A stretch of 64,000 nucleotides of DNA from Staphylotrichum longicolle (Eukaryota; Ascomycota; Sordariomycetes; Sordariales; Chaetomiaceae): NCBI GenBank assembly GCA_019096155.1, contig JAHCVI010000002.1:4960001-5024000 (forward strand), given 5' to 3'. The position numbers and the translations under genes were made by a program. Of the stretch, positions 1-11,193 are shown piece by piece. Numbering within the stretch: position 1 is the first letter of the stretch; each line of letters starts with the position of its first letter. The notes beneath the pieces were generated by a model, which ran no database searches, had not been told where the DNA came from, and saw only the letters and a list, made by a program, of their open reading frames with translations.

Positions 1-2
1 GC

Positions 3-149
3 CCAGACTCGCTGAGATCCTTGCGGTCCAGTGAGGAGGTGGCGGAGGGGGGGAAACATGTCGCGGGGCGCACGCCGTCGCCGCCGACGGCAACGTCGGA
101 GGTGAATCCGGCCGCGTTTGGGAGGCATAGTCTGGTTTCGAATCCGTGA
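3..149 (+). CDS. C-terminal end of an unknown protein, cut by the window edge
   Basis: The frame starting at base 3 is open from the left edge to a TGA at 147-149, giving about 48 residues rich in Ser, Pro and Thr; the other two forward frames stop within 40 bases. The low-complexity, charged composition is typical of the tail of a fungal regulatory or signalling protein, but nothing identifies it. It lies upstream of and on the same strand as the xylanase. It could equally be a chance open frame in GC-rich DNA, so the call is weak. Confidence 0.3.
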   Translation, partial: PDSLRSLRSSEEVAEGGKHVAGRTPSPPTATSEVNPAAFGRHSLVSNP

Positions 150-517
150 TGGGGAGAGAATGGGCGTGGTGTGCGCTGTGTACGGTCTGTCGAGGTGCGT
201 ATTTGGTTATGAGGGAAAGCTGGGTTAGTTATCTATGGTTAGACCTGTTTATATTGAGTAAATCGAGCGTACTGAAGTGGTGCGAAGCTAGCACTCAAAC
301 ATTCACACCACCAACACAACACTCCACTGCGTGATGTATGGCGTCCACGAGGTGGGACCTTGAACGGCGTCTGGCAGCGTTTGTGCAGGAACACTTCATG
401 AACTTGAGGGGGACGAGGGTTGTCAAGCTCAACGAGAAGCTCATTGGCTGGTGAATGGGGTGTAAGCCATCTGAGCGTTCTTGTCAGCTTGGGGCCCTGC
501 GTGAGCTGAGGGATTCA

Positions 518-524
518 GGCTAAA
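518..524 (+). promoter_or_regulatory. Putative XlnR/Xyr1-type site upstream of the xylanase
   Basis: GGCTAAA, the consensus bound by the fungal xylanase regulator XlnR/Xyr1 (GGCTAAR), lies about 190 bases before the xylanase ATG. The match is seen directly; function is inferred from its position. A 7-base match can arise by chance in a promoter of this size. Confidence 0.4.
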
Positions 525-715
525 CCCTAGGTCACACTGGCTCGGTGCGGCATACCGAGGTCGATCCCTGCGTTCCCTAATTCCCATTCGGGCCAAGACG
601 CTGACCGTCGTGAGTGAATATCACGACAAAGTCGCCTTGATTTTTCTCCTCCCACTGCGAGCTGGGTCCGACACCGTGGACACATGCACAGCAAACGTCA
701 AATCCCACCGCAAAC

Positions 716-1455
716 ATGGTCTCGTTTAAGTCTCTCCTCGTGGCTGCCACCGGCGCTCTCGCCCTCGCTTTCGACGCTAAACCGAGTGAGACACATGCCC
801 GTGAGCTACTCACGCCGCGCACGGGAGCCCCGAGCTCGACGGGGCGGCACGGCGGCTATTACTACTACTTCTGGACCGACGGCGGCGGCACCGTCAACTA
901 CCACAACAAGGACAACGGCAGCTACAAGGTCGACTGGCAAGACTGCGGCAACTTTATCGGCGGCAAGGGCTGGTAACGCATCCCCCTCTCCTTACTTACC
1001 CCAAAGCCGACGGCAACTCATACACCACACCCAGGAGCCCCGGCAGGCCCCGCACCATCAACTTCGACGCCGCTTTCAACACCACCGGCAACGGCTACCT
1101 GACCATCTACGGCTGGATGAGCAACCCGCCCGTCGAGTACTACATCATTGAGTCGTTCGGCACGTACGACCCGACGGCGTATGTGCGCAACTACGGCACC
1201 TACGATGCCGACGGCAGCATGTACAAGCTCGGCCACACGGTGCGGTACGGGCAGATCCCCATGGAGGGCGCGGAGACGCTGGACCGCATCTGGGCTGTGC
1301 GCCAGACCGAGCGGACTTCCGGGAGCGTAGATGTGGGTGCCCATTTTGAGGCGTGGAAGGCGAAGGGGTTGAGGCTGGGCGCGACGCATGCATATCAGAT
1401 TGTGGGGACCGAGGGGTATCAGAGCACCGGGTCGGCTGAGGTTACTGTTTCGTGA
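716..1455 (+). CDS. Endo-1,4-beta-xylanase, glycoside hydrolase family 11, secreted
   Basis: Secreted enzyme that cleaves internal beta-1,4 bonds of xylan. Two exons, 716-972 and 1035-1455, joined over a 62 bp intron (GTAACG...CAG), give 225 residues. Residues 1-18 form a signal peptide, and the rest is a single GH11 jelly roll. After splicing the family segment GKGWSPG is restored. The nucleophile is Glu120 in PVEYYIIE and the acid/base is Glu212 in GTEGYQSTG. The IPMEG thumb region is somewhat divergent from the usual PSIxG. No carbohydrate-binding module is present. Acceptors at 1034 and 1046 both keep frame; 1034 is preferred because it restores the conserved glycine-containing loop. A GGCTAAA motif lies upstream, consistent with xylan-inducible control. 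Confidence 0.95.
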
Positions 1456-3222
1456 ATTGGAGGAGGGGAGGTGGGCAGGTTGTCGAAGTCGCTGTGCTTG
1501 GCGCTGCTTGGCAGCGGAACTTAATGTTGTGTTTCCTAAAACGGAATCCGGCTTCCTCGCTGCAAACCGCGCACAACCAGCCTATGCTTGATTCTTCTAC
1601 ATTCAAACGCCTGACCCAGTAGGGTATTTGTACCTATGTCCAATCCCCGCCAATGAATACTACTTCAGATCATCGATAACAGCCTGTCCCGCCATTCTCC
1701 CCCGCCATTCTCCCCCGCCACATAAGGTAGTGACTACCTACCTACCTATGATTATGAGGGGTATCCTGTGGCGGCACGACCTGCGTTCGGAAGCCCCCTT
1801 AATCACCTCGCCCACCCTCAAACGTGTACAACAAACAGCCAGCCCGACACGAGCCGCAAACACCGCAGTTATTGCTTATAGACAAGACGCGTCAGTGGCT
1901 TACATTTATTCGATACTCGAACAACAAATAGAAGAAATGAATGAAAAAGGAGAGAGGAGAGCCAACTCACAGTTGTAATAATCCTCCCTCACAGGCAAGT
2001 AAGCCGTGATCAAGCTCTGCAACATGCCCAGCGGAAACGGAAGCTCTGCCTCTCGACCGCCGTGACACACCCGGCAACCCACTCGACGCGGTAGCCGTAA
2101 TTGACGGGAAGTGATCCATGCGGTGGAGCGGAATCGGCGCTTCGCCCGGCCCGATGGTGCTGTCGTCGAGGCTGCTAGAGGGCAGGTGAGGTACTGTACA
2201 TATTTTTAGGCAAGCTAAGCTCACGCATTGGGGAAATAAGGTACCTGACAAGTGTTTTCCGCTTTATGATACAGATTACAAATACTGCGCAGGGCTCCAA
2301 TGTGTAGACGACGATAGTCGAGCCGTCACTCGGGTCATTCATAAGGCAGGGAATTACCCATAGGTATCCATTTGGGTCCAACCCAAATGGACCCGTGGGG
2401 CGAACGGGTTAGACCCAAAGACCCATGGATTTTAGTGGGTACCTTAGGAACCATAAACCCATTTTCTATTTAGGTGGGTGTCTGGGCTAGTTTCTGGGCT
2501 ACGACCGGCTTGGACCTGTGCCGCCTGCCGATCAATAACTGCATGGCTACAAACTGTAGGACTAATCACAAACTGTGAAATACCAGGTGGGACGAGGTTA
2601 GGGGGGGATAAGACCTTGACCGGGTGCGGGAGCTCAGGTGTTTCTGATCCTCTTGCTAGAGAAGTCGGCAGCAGATGGGAGTGGTGCGAATGACCTTGTC
2701 GTGGTGACCTTTGATACATGCCATGTTGACATGTTTGGGCTCTCGGTCAGCACAGTCCTTTTCGAGGCGAGGAATCAATGCGGCTCAAGTCTCAGGAGCA
2801 TCGATCAACACGTTCTTGTTGTCTGAGCTTAGCAAGAAAAGCCTCGGATCGATATCCGAGCTCATAGAAAGCTGTCCAGGGCTCTTGGGACCTGGACAGG
2901 CCAGACAGATCCCAAACGGCCTGGCCCACCCTGGACCCGGAAAGATAACTAGCTAGCTCACTTCAAAGTCCTTCCATGGTGTTTGTTACATAGAGCTCTT
3001 GCTTCCAAGTTGGCTTGACCCTAACCCTCGGACCCCTGGTCTTGCTTTGCCCTGAGGAGACTCAGCCTCGATCGTGGTGACGCGGGGTCACAATCTGCAC
3101 TTCAGCTCCAGGCACCCCGGCAACTGCGGCTGAGGCATTCACCATGCCACCGCGCGTTCGGTTCCTCCGATTTCATTGCGCAGCTCAAGCAACGACCGGA
3201 GTTGGTTGAGGGCGATTGCGAC
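1456..3222. other. Non-coding stretch with repeat-like segment
   Basis: No gene is supported here; open frames are short and lack domain signatures. The part from about 2345 to 2945 is unusual: its left end is packed with permutations of ACCCAAATGG/CCATTTGGGT, and its right end has GGCC/GGGAC-rich inverted motifs. See the separate repeat entry. The last 100 bases or so are probably the promoter and leader of the NLR-like gene. Confidence 0.6.
2367..2391. repeat. Perfect 11-bp fold-back in a GGGT/ACCC-rich tract
   Basis: Arms TCCATTTGGGT (2367-2377) and ACCCAAATGGA (2381-2391) are perfect inverted complements with a 3-base loop. The following 80 bases repeat related words (GGACCCG, GGGTTAGACCC, AGACCCATGG, AAACCC). 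Dense sub-terminal repeats of this kind, beginning just after CAGGG at 2347, resemble the ends of hAT-family transposons. No transposase and no clear 8-bp target duplication was found, so any element would be decayed or non-autonomous. Confidence 0.5.
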
Positions 3223-6200
3223 ATGCCGCTGCTGCCAAAGAAAATCAGCAACACGGGCATTTCGCTCGTCTACGAACCCGAGGGAGACGCAGCGTCGCCA
3301 GTCGTTGAGTACGTTTTGCGTTTCTCCGAATTTAGTCCCTCCTGCTAACCCAAGAGGCCAAACCGCAGCATCGTCGTGGTCCACGGACTCCAGGGCCACC
3401 CCTTCACCACATGGGCTTGCAAGAAACCGCCCCCGTCAGCTGTGGCGTCCCAGCCGCCAGAGACGCAGAAGCAGAATGCCGTGAGGCAGTCGTTACGGCG
3501 AATGCTTTCGCTGAGTCCCTCCGGATCTTCTCCCCCCATCATTCCCTCTTCCCCCCCTGCGCCGGGGGTATCACCGCCAGAGTCACCAGCCGCCCCCCTA
3601 GTCTACTGGCCCAGGGACCTACTCCCCGGGGACTGCCCTAGATCCCGCGTTCTCGTCTTCGGCTACGACAGCAAGGTCACCAACTACATCAAAGCGGCGA
3701 CAAATATGAACACCGTCTTCTCGCATGCCAAGGATCTGCTGTTCGCCCTGTCAAGGGCACGCCAACCCGACCGGCCACTCATCTTCGTCGCCCACAGCCT
3801 CGGCGGCGTCGTGGTCAAGGAGATGCTGGCCCAGTCATCGGTCGCCACCGATGCCGACCTGAACAACATTGTCGACTCGACCTCGGCCGTCGTCTTCCTC
3901 GGCACCCCGCATCGGGGCAGCAAAGAGCTGGCCACCGTCGGCGAGTGGGCTCGGAGCTTCGCCAGTGCCCGCCTTCGCATGGAGACCAACAACTCCATCC
4001 TCGGTGCTCTCAGCCTCAGGACGACAGACCTGGAGCGCGCTCAGGAGGCCTTCTCGGCCCTCTGGTTCAAGTACGACTTCCGCGTCAAGACATTCCAGGA
4101 GGGCCTGGGGCTGACGGGCTTCAACTTCTCTCTCCTTGGCAAAAAGGTCGTTCCCGACCACTCTTCTCTCATTGGTGACCCTCGCGAGCGCGCCGAGACG
4201 ATCCAGGCAAACCACATGGAAATGTGTCGGTTCAGCGCCGCCGACGACCCCAACTATCTGAAGCTGGCTGGAGAGATAAGAATGGTCTACGCCTCCCTCG
4301 TTGCTCTCAACGAGCGGCAAGTGCATCGTAACGGCCGTATTCTACGCGGATTTAGTCTAACCAGTGGTTGGTCTCCAAGATCGGTGACGTCGGCGACATC
4401 GGCGCGTCGTGGCCGTGCTGCTGCCAACGACAGGCATTCTGGGCTTGGCTCCTCTGAGGTGGAAACTCTCAACTCGTTGTGGTACCCTGGTATGAATAAG
4501 AGGCGCCAGGCGGTGGACGAGCCGATTGCCAAGACTTGCCTCTGGCTGTTTGAGCAGGATACTTATCAGCACTGGCTTGGGTACCAGGACCAACAAGAAC
4601 ATCGTGGCTTGCTGTGGCTAAAGGGGAAGCCGGGTTCTGGGAAATCGACTCTTATGAAGGAAGCGCTGCGTCGATCCGAGGCGATGCAGCGCCCAGACGA
4701 GTTTTGGACGGCATCATTCTTCTTCGACGCAAAGGGCAGCGAGCTTGAGCATTCGTTCACAGGAATGCTGAGGTCGGTGTTGCACCAACTGCTCCCGCGA
4801 TATCCGGACCAGCTTTGTCGCCTCGCCCAGCAACTCTTCCCCTCCGATGCCCCGCTTTCCGGCGAGCCAGCGGAGCTTGATGAATCGCAGCTCAGGCAGG
4901 CTTTTCAGTCCTTGTTCTCGGCCAAGATGGAGCCACGGGCCATTGTCTTCATCGACGCCCTGGACGAGTGCGACCCGGAGAGTATGCGCAGACAGGCCTA
5001 TTTCTGGAGAGAAATGACAAGGAAAGCTTACGAAGCAGGGAATCAGCTCAGTCTCTGCATATCAAGCCGCCACTTTCCATCAATATCCGTCACTGATTGC
5101 CCCGAGATCATTGTAGATCATCACAACAACCAAGACATTGTCACCTATGTTGATCAGAGGCTTTCCCTCGGTTTTCCCAACGACGCCCCAGAGTGGAAAG
5201 CTCTCAAAGACCGCATTTTGGAACGATCGGACGGGATTTTCCTCTGGGTTGCGCTGGTCGTGGAGGATGTTCTCAAGAAATGGGACGACGGCGAGAGTCT
5301 GGAATCCCTGCTCCGAGGCCTCGACGGCGTTCCCGTCGAGTTGGAAGCGCTGTTCTTGTCACTGCTCCGGGATGTAGAGCCAAGTCTCAGACCTCTTACG
5401 CTGGAACTCTTCCAATGGGCGGTCTTGGCGACAAGGCCGCTTCGGCTCTACGAGTGGCAGCACATTCTCGGCTTTGCCAACAGTTGCCCGCCTGATACCG
5501 GAAAGCCGTCTCTCGAGGCATGGCGTCGCAGCGATCGATATGTAGGGAACTACGATCAGCTCGCGAAGCGAATCCGAAAAATCTCCAAGGGCCTCTTGGA
5601 GATGGTGTCAATCACGGGAGATCGGGCACTCAGCAGTTCCGGCTCGAGCTCGATCCATCCTGGTGCTGGGTCCCTGGAACTCCACCAAGGAGAGAATCGC
5701 ACAATCCAGGTCATCCACGAGTCCGTACGGGAGTTTTTGCTCTCCGGTGGGGCCTCTGCTTTATTGGACAAGGAGATCGGTTCCTCATTTTCGGCTCAGG
5801 GACACATCTCGATCATGCGGACCTGTCTCTATTACATCGACATCAAGGAACTGGATGCTCTTGTCGAGGCACGTTTAGCCCGTATGAAAAATGTCCGTCG
5901 AGGGCGATCTTGGCGCGCGAATTCTCTCCGGAGTTCGTCCTCGTCTTCAGGCAGAAGCTCGCCCGGAAGTGTGAGAGCCTTCGCGTCTGCTTACAGCTAC
6001 AGCGTCAGCACCAGCGATAGCATGCAGGACGATGACCGTGACCGTTCAGAGGCGGCCGTCTTTGACGACCTCAAGGAAGCATCAGACACGGACTGGGGCC
6101 GCGACTACTTTGCGCTTCAGATGTCCATGGACCGCGTTGCCAGGGAGCTATCGATGGATCCCTCGGTGCCACATGCCTCTACTGGAGGCAGGCAGTCAGG

Positions 6201-8106
6201 ACAGACTCAGGTTCTCGAAGACTACGCGGCACTTCTTCATTACGCTGCGGTTGAGATGTTCACGCACGCCAAACTTGCCCAGCAGGCAGGCGCTGACCCC
6301 ACGCCGGTCGTCAACTGTTTGCAAGGGGGGGAGTACAAAATGTGGGAGAGGTTGCTCGCACTCGGCGAGGGGCATTCTTTCGGGCTCGTCTACTCCGCCG
6401 CGTGCCAAGGTTTGGTTTCTTGGATCGAAAAGCTGGCTGGTCCTACGTCGGCGCCACCGATCAACGTCAACGGTAACTTACACAACCAGAGAGAATTCGT
6501 TCAGGCGGTGAGGAAAGCAGTCAAGAAACGAAATAGTCAGGCGTTCAGTGTCCTCCTTCACCACTTTGGGTATCCGAGCTCATACATGGACGTCGAAGAC
6601 CACCCTCTTCTTCCTTATATAATCGAAAAAGGCGACATCGCGATCCTGCGCACATTTCTGCAATCTTTCAGGGAGAGGTTCGGTCCACTCTCCCTCTCAG
6701 GCGCTGGTAGGGTTATGCCAGCCGAAATATTGGACGGTTTGAGTGGTGACTGGCGTTCCCTAGCGCCCTTACACATCGCCGTGTCTCGCGGCCTCATCGA
6801 TATTTCTTCTGAACTTCTGGCATACGGTGCCAACGTCGACGTGGTCGATACCTTTGGCCAAACACCACTGCACAAAGCCTGCAGGAGCTCTTCTCGCTTT
6901 CCCGCCGACGTCCGTGTCAAAATGGTGAAGCTGCTCCTCGACTGGGGCGCGGATGTTAAACGGCAGGATCAAGGCGGCTCTACCCCCCTACATGAGATTT
7001 GCTCCAGCATCTCTGGGCGATGGCGTGGTGGTTCCTCTCTCTTCGCGAAGCTTTTGGCCCGCAGTTCTGAACCAGACATGACAGAGTCTCGGGATCCAGG
7101 CAGCAGCCACGGAGAAGGAGTTGCCTCTGCTATCGTTGATCTGTTGGTGGAGCACGGGGCGGATGTCAATGCGCGAACAACATCACTGCCTTTCGACACG
7201 CCTTTGGGGCTTGTTCGTTCGCGCACCATCTCACAGCAGTGGCCCCGGGGCGACTCTTGGCCAGAAAGGCTCGCGGTTATCGGGCGGCTGCTCGAGGCTG
7301 GCGCACACCCACATGCTGCCTGCCACTCGGCTGAGAGAATAACCAACTTTGCGGTCCCCCGGTCATCTTGGGGGATCGTGTCCGAGCTTCTCCGCCATGC
7401 CGCCATTGTAACGCCGTGCCGTTCGGTACTTCCGAGTAACCAGGCGCAGCGGCACCGCGCAAAGTGGACAGCCAGCAGCCTTGTCACCGACCCGGGCCCG
7501 ACTGGCGACGCAGAGAATGGGCATTCTCATCCGGAGGGCGAGCGAAACGCAACCGTTTTGATCCACCCCGTCATGCGCGAGGACGACACCCAGCAGCGGT
7601 GCTTGCGGCTCACCAAGAGACTGCTCGAACGCGCAGTCAAAGCTTACACGGACGAGCGTGCAGGTGGCAGCGGAGTTTCGTATGGCGTCGCTCATACCCA
7701 TCTTCTCACCGAGGCGTGCGACTTTATGAGAACGCTCTCCGAGGGGTCATCTGGATCACATCCAGTCTCCGTTTGCCCCACGCCCAGGACCGACCCTGCT
7801 TGTGCTCATGGAGCGATTACGCTAAAGAAGAAGCAAAACGCTTCAGAAAGTATTGCGCAGTCCCTTGTTGGGCTCCTGAGGCGATGTCAACCGGGCTGAT
7901 GGAATGCCAATCCGGGCCGTCTGCGAATAGGAGCGCCCGCGTGGGCCAAGTCGGGCCGGTACGCAGGCATTGCAGATCTCGAACTCATCCCAGAGCATCG
8001 CCAAGTCCCCTCGACGGCGGAGACGCTAGCGGGCGCCGGCAAACTCCTCGACCTGTCCCGCCTCGCGCACGCCTTCGTCAGGCGTCAGGGCGAGAGCGAC
8101 GGTTGA
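3223..8106 (+). CDS. NLR-like protein: alpha/beta hydrolase - NACHT - ankyrin repeats
   Basis: Cytosolic STAND-class protein of the fungal NLR type, a family tied to heterokaryon incompatibility and innate-type sensing. Exon 1 (3223-3308) joins exon 2 at 3369, restoring VVDIVVVHGLQGHPFTTW. The N-terminal hydrolase domain has nucleophile elbow HSLGG near residue 170. The NACHT domain has P-loop GKPGSGKST near 449 and Walker B IVFIDALDECD near 553. Degenerate and then clear ankyrin repeats follow, about 1160-1340 (TPLHKACR, LLLDWGADV, LLVEHGADV). The long exon stops at 7899, but the same frame is open again to 8106. An 81 bp intron 7850-7930 (GTATTG...TAG) would remove the stop and add a protein-like tail ending at 8106. 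If that intron is not used, the protein ends at 7899. About 1.5 kb of residues either way. Ligand and partner are unknown. Confidence 0.85.
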
Positions 8107-9004
8107 GCTCATCCTGCGGTCGCCTTTCTTCGGCGCCGCTGAATGGGAGGAGAGCGTCTAGAGACATATCGCAATTCGAGAGATCTAGAGGCCTCATACG
8201 GACGGGGGAAAGCCCGCTGATTACCTACTCATCGTGTTCTCTCCTCTCTTTCTCTCCTCTGCGACCACTTTCTTTTTCCCCTTTCTGTCCTCTGTTCGGA
8301 TTCTCAAAGAACGAGATGCGCAGGTCGCGCACAGCCTCATCCTCCGCTGCTTCGCAAAGCGCTGGATACGCTTCTTCTCGGTCGACTTTCCCCTCCAAAA
8401 GATGCTGGCCCCAGGCGTGATTGCAGTTTTGAGGTACGTGAGTCTTAAATCTAGTAACATTCTTTTCCGATAGGCGTCTCTGCAAGGAAAAGAGGGCTAC
8501 AAGCCCAAGCCATATCATTATGTTGACGTTAAGAGATTGCCCCCTTAATAGCTACAAGAACAACAACATCCACGAACGTGACTTCCACGTCGGTATATCG
8601 CTCCCATTTGAGGAAGAGAGTGGGGAAGTGAACGGATGTCAGGGTCGTTTGAAAGCCATCAGCGGGGAATGCGCATGGCTCGACCGCAGGTCCCCGAGCG
8701 GGGGATGTCATTTGGCGCTACGAGAGCAGATCGGCGGTGGCAGGGCCAACTCTTGGAGCTTGGGCACTTTAGAAATGACTTACCGGAGGATCTAGGGGTT
8801 TCGTAAAATCGTCTAAATGGATAAAGATATCCCTGGCCGAGTCATGAATTTAGGTCTCTAGAACGGCCTAACCACCTACCAATTCTGGACTCTTCTGAGC
8901 AAGTAGCAAGATTTATACGCAAATAGCCTCTATATCACCAGTACCTCGTCTTTAAAACAACAGAGCGCCTTTACACCCCGTTGAAGTTTAACCACGCCCT
9001 CCTA
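8107..9004. other. Intergenic, no gene seen
   Basis: This lies between the 3' ends of the convergent NLR-like and ATP-grasp genes. It contains a CT-rich run around 8225-8290 and a few short open frames on both strands without recognizable domains. I see no RNA gene or repeat. Confidence 0.5.
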
Positions 9005-11193
9005 TCACTCTTCTTCAATGTCAACCTGAAAGGCCCTCAACACCTCGTCCCCAACCTCAATCGCGTCCCTCCTGCTGACCCGGCTACACAACAGCAAGTG
9101 CGCCACATACGTCCTCGCCCCGTCCGTGTACAATCCCACCCTGTCCCCCGGCACGCAGTAGTCCACCGCGACAACAATCCTCTCCCTCAGATCCGGCCTC
9201 CTCCTCTTGAGCTCCTCACACGGCGACAGCCCAGAAGACCATCTGACGACTCCCTCCTTCGGCGCAGGGACATAGACCAGGCGTGACCAGTACTGTGCAC
9301 CCCTTGTCCTGCCCTCACGCACATGGTCAAACGGCTGCGCAGCCATGCGCAGCCTGTCGAGATCCCCCACCGCGGCCAGCATGTGCACCGCAAAGTAATC
9401 AACCCCATACGTGTGCCGCGAGGGCACGCTCACCCTGTACCCCGGCGGGCGCGCATTGATCTCGATGAGCTTGCACGCAGCTTTTTCCTCGGGCAGGCTC
9501 TGCGCGTCCCGTGGGACCAAATCCACCACCACGCCGTCCTGTCCGGCGACATCCCGATACCCACTCGCCGAGTTGACCACGCGCGCCTCGACGTGGAACA
9601 CCCCCGTCCTGAACCCGGCCTTCACCAACAACCCCCTGAGCGTCTCCCTGACAGTCTCCTGCTCGTCGGCGGGGAGCGCCGAGGGGAGGGTCAGCGCCTC
9701 CGGGCTGAAGGTGTCGTCGACGCTCGCGCTCTTGGCGTCGGCCTGGCACGGTGGCTCGTCGGCAATTTCCCAGAAGAGGACCTCGCCGTCGAGCAAGACA
9801 AAGTTGGCGTCGATTTCGGGGCCGTCGAAGAAGGGCTCGATGACGGCCGCGCTGCCGTGACGGGTGGTCGCCTTTTGCACCGCCAGGGCGAGGTCGGTCG
9901 GGCTGGACACCTTGCTGACGCACTCGGAGGACCAACCCTTAGTGGGTTTGACGATCAGCGGGTAGGTTGGGGTGAAGGGCGTGGGGCTGCTCTTCGAGGT
10001 AGATGAGAGGAGGGCGTTGAGCTCGTCGACGCTGGAGACGCGAGCGGTCTGGCCTGGCGCGTCTTGGAGGAGGCGGGAGCGGTGCTTGTCGACGGAGATC
10101 TCGAAGGCGGAGGCGGGGTTGCAAGGGAGGTGAAGGGCTTCGGCAACGCGGGCGACAGTAACGAAGAAATTGTCCGAGAGGGTGAAGACACCGTGGATGG
10201 GGAGGGGGTAGCGCGTGATGGAGGCAATGATGCGGTCGACGACGCCTGAGTCCTCGGTCATGTCGGTTGCGAGGAAGGCCTCGCGGTGCATCCGGTTGTC
10301 GTCGGTGTCGGGCTGGAGCCAGTGGCCTTCATCGTCGACGATGACGAGGTCGAGCCCGAGTGCTCTGGCAGCCCGGTAGACGGGACCACCGGCCGTGAGG
10401 TTCGGCCGCCCCCTGATCAGCGCGACCCGCTTCCGGCTGATGGGATGTGAGGTGAGCCAGGGCGCGTCGTTGAGGCGATCGCGAAGCTCCTGGGTCAACC
10501 CAACCAAATAGCGCTGGAGATCGAGAATCGACACCGACGCCTCAAGATCAGCCCATTGGATAACCCCAGCTGCCTGCTCAATCAAGTTGGCCAGGGTGTC
10601 CTCTGAAATGACTGAGGCGAGAGGTAACCGACAGGCAGTGTACTTTTTGAGAGGATCCACGCATTCTTGGATCTTGGAGGTTGGGAATGGGCAGTCTTGG
10701 AGGCGGAGCCGGAGAAAGTCGGCACGGCTGACGTAGCCGTCGGTGGAGGGAAGAATTGCGGTCAAGACGGAAACACCAGCAGCGACCCAATTGGTCGCGC
10801 CGAGACCAAGGTTCGTAAGAGCATCGACCAAGCGGGATGGGGGTTCTGAGCGTGGCCGGTATCCACTAGCGCCATTACATGATGACGACGGGTTGTATAA
10901 GAGTCTAAGTGAACTGGGCAGGAGGATGACGTGCGCGATGGAGTACAGGTCGCAGAGGGGAACAATTTCTCCAAAGAAGGGGCGACAGGTGCTGGTGAGA
11001 GCTGTATTGGTGTCAATGACTGGGTTTTGTCGGGCAAGCGAAGTGTCAATCCCATTGGGCATGACTTACTGTTGACGGCCTCAAGCGGCGACGGCGGAGT
11101 ATAGATCCGTGGAGAGGCGGATTCTGTGTCGGAGTCGAGGTCGACTTTGGGCGGCCAGCCGTTGACTTGGCCCGGCAACACCCCGACAGCCAT
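9005..11193 (-). CDS. ATP-grasp domain ligase
   Basis: Predicted ATP-dependent carboxylate-amine (or carboxylate-thiol) ligase of 712 residues; the substrate cannot be read from sequence. Exon 1 is 11193-11070; a 50 bp intron (11069-11020, GTAAGT...CCCAG) leads to exon 2, 11019-9005. The N-terminal 250 residues or so match no domain I recognise. The ATP-grasp core has the phosphate lysine in PLIVKPTKGWSS (near residue 395), an acidic strand EPFFDGPEID, and the metal-binding ELINARPPG-like motif, here LIEINARPPGYR (near 561). A C-terminal region of about 120 residues follows. The gene is divergent from the nicotianamine synthase across 1.3 kb, suggesting joint control and one pathway. I infer that it conjugates nicotianamine, or a precursor, with an amino acid or other amine. 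A primary-metabolism ligase is the alternative. Confidence 0.9.

Noticed and set aside
7464..8420. 318-codon forward open frame overlapping the end of the NLR-like gene
   Set aside because: It is Arg/Ser/Pro-rich with no domain and lies out of frame with the ankyrin-coding exon; it is a GC-rich shadow.
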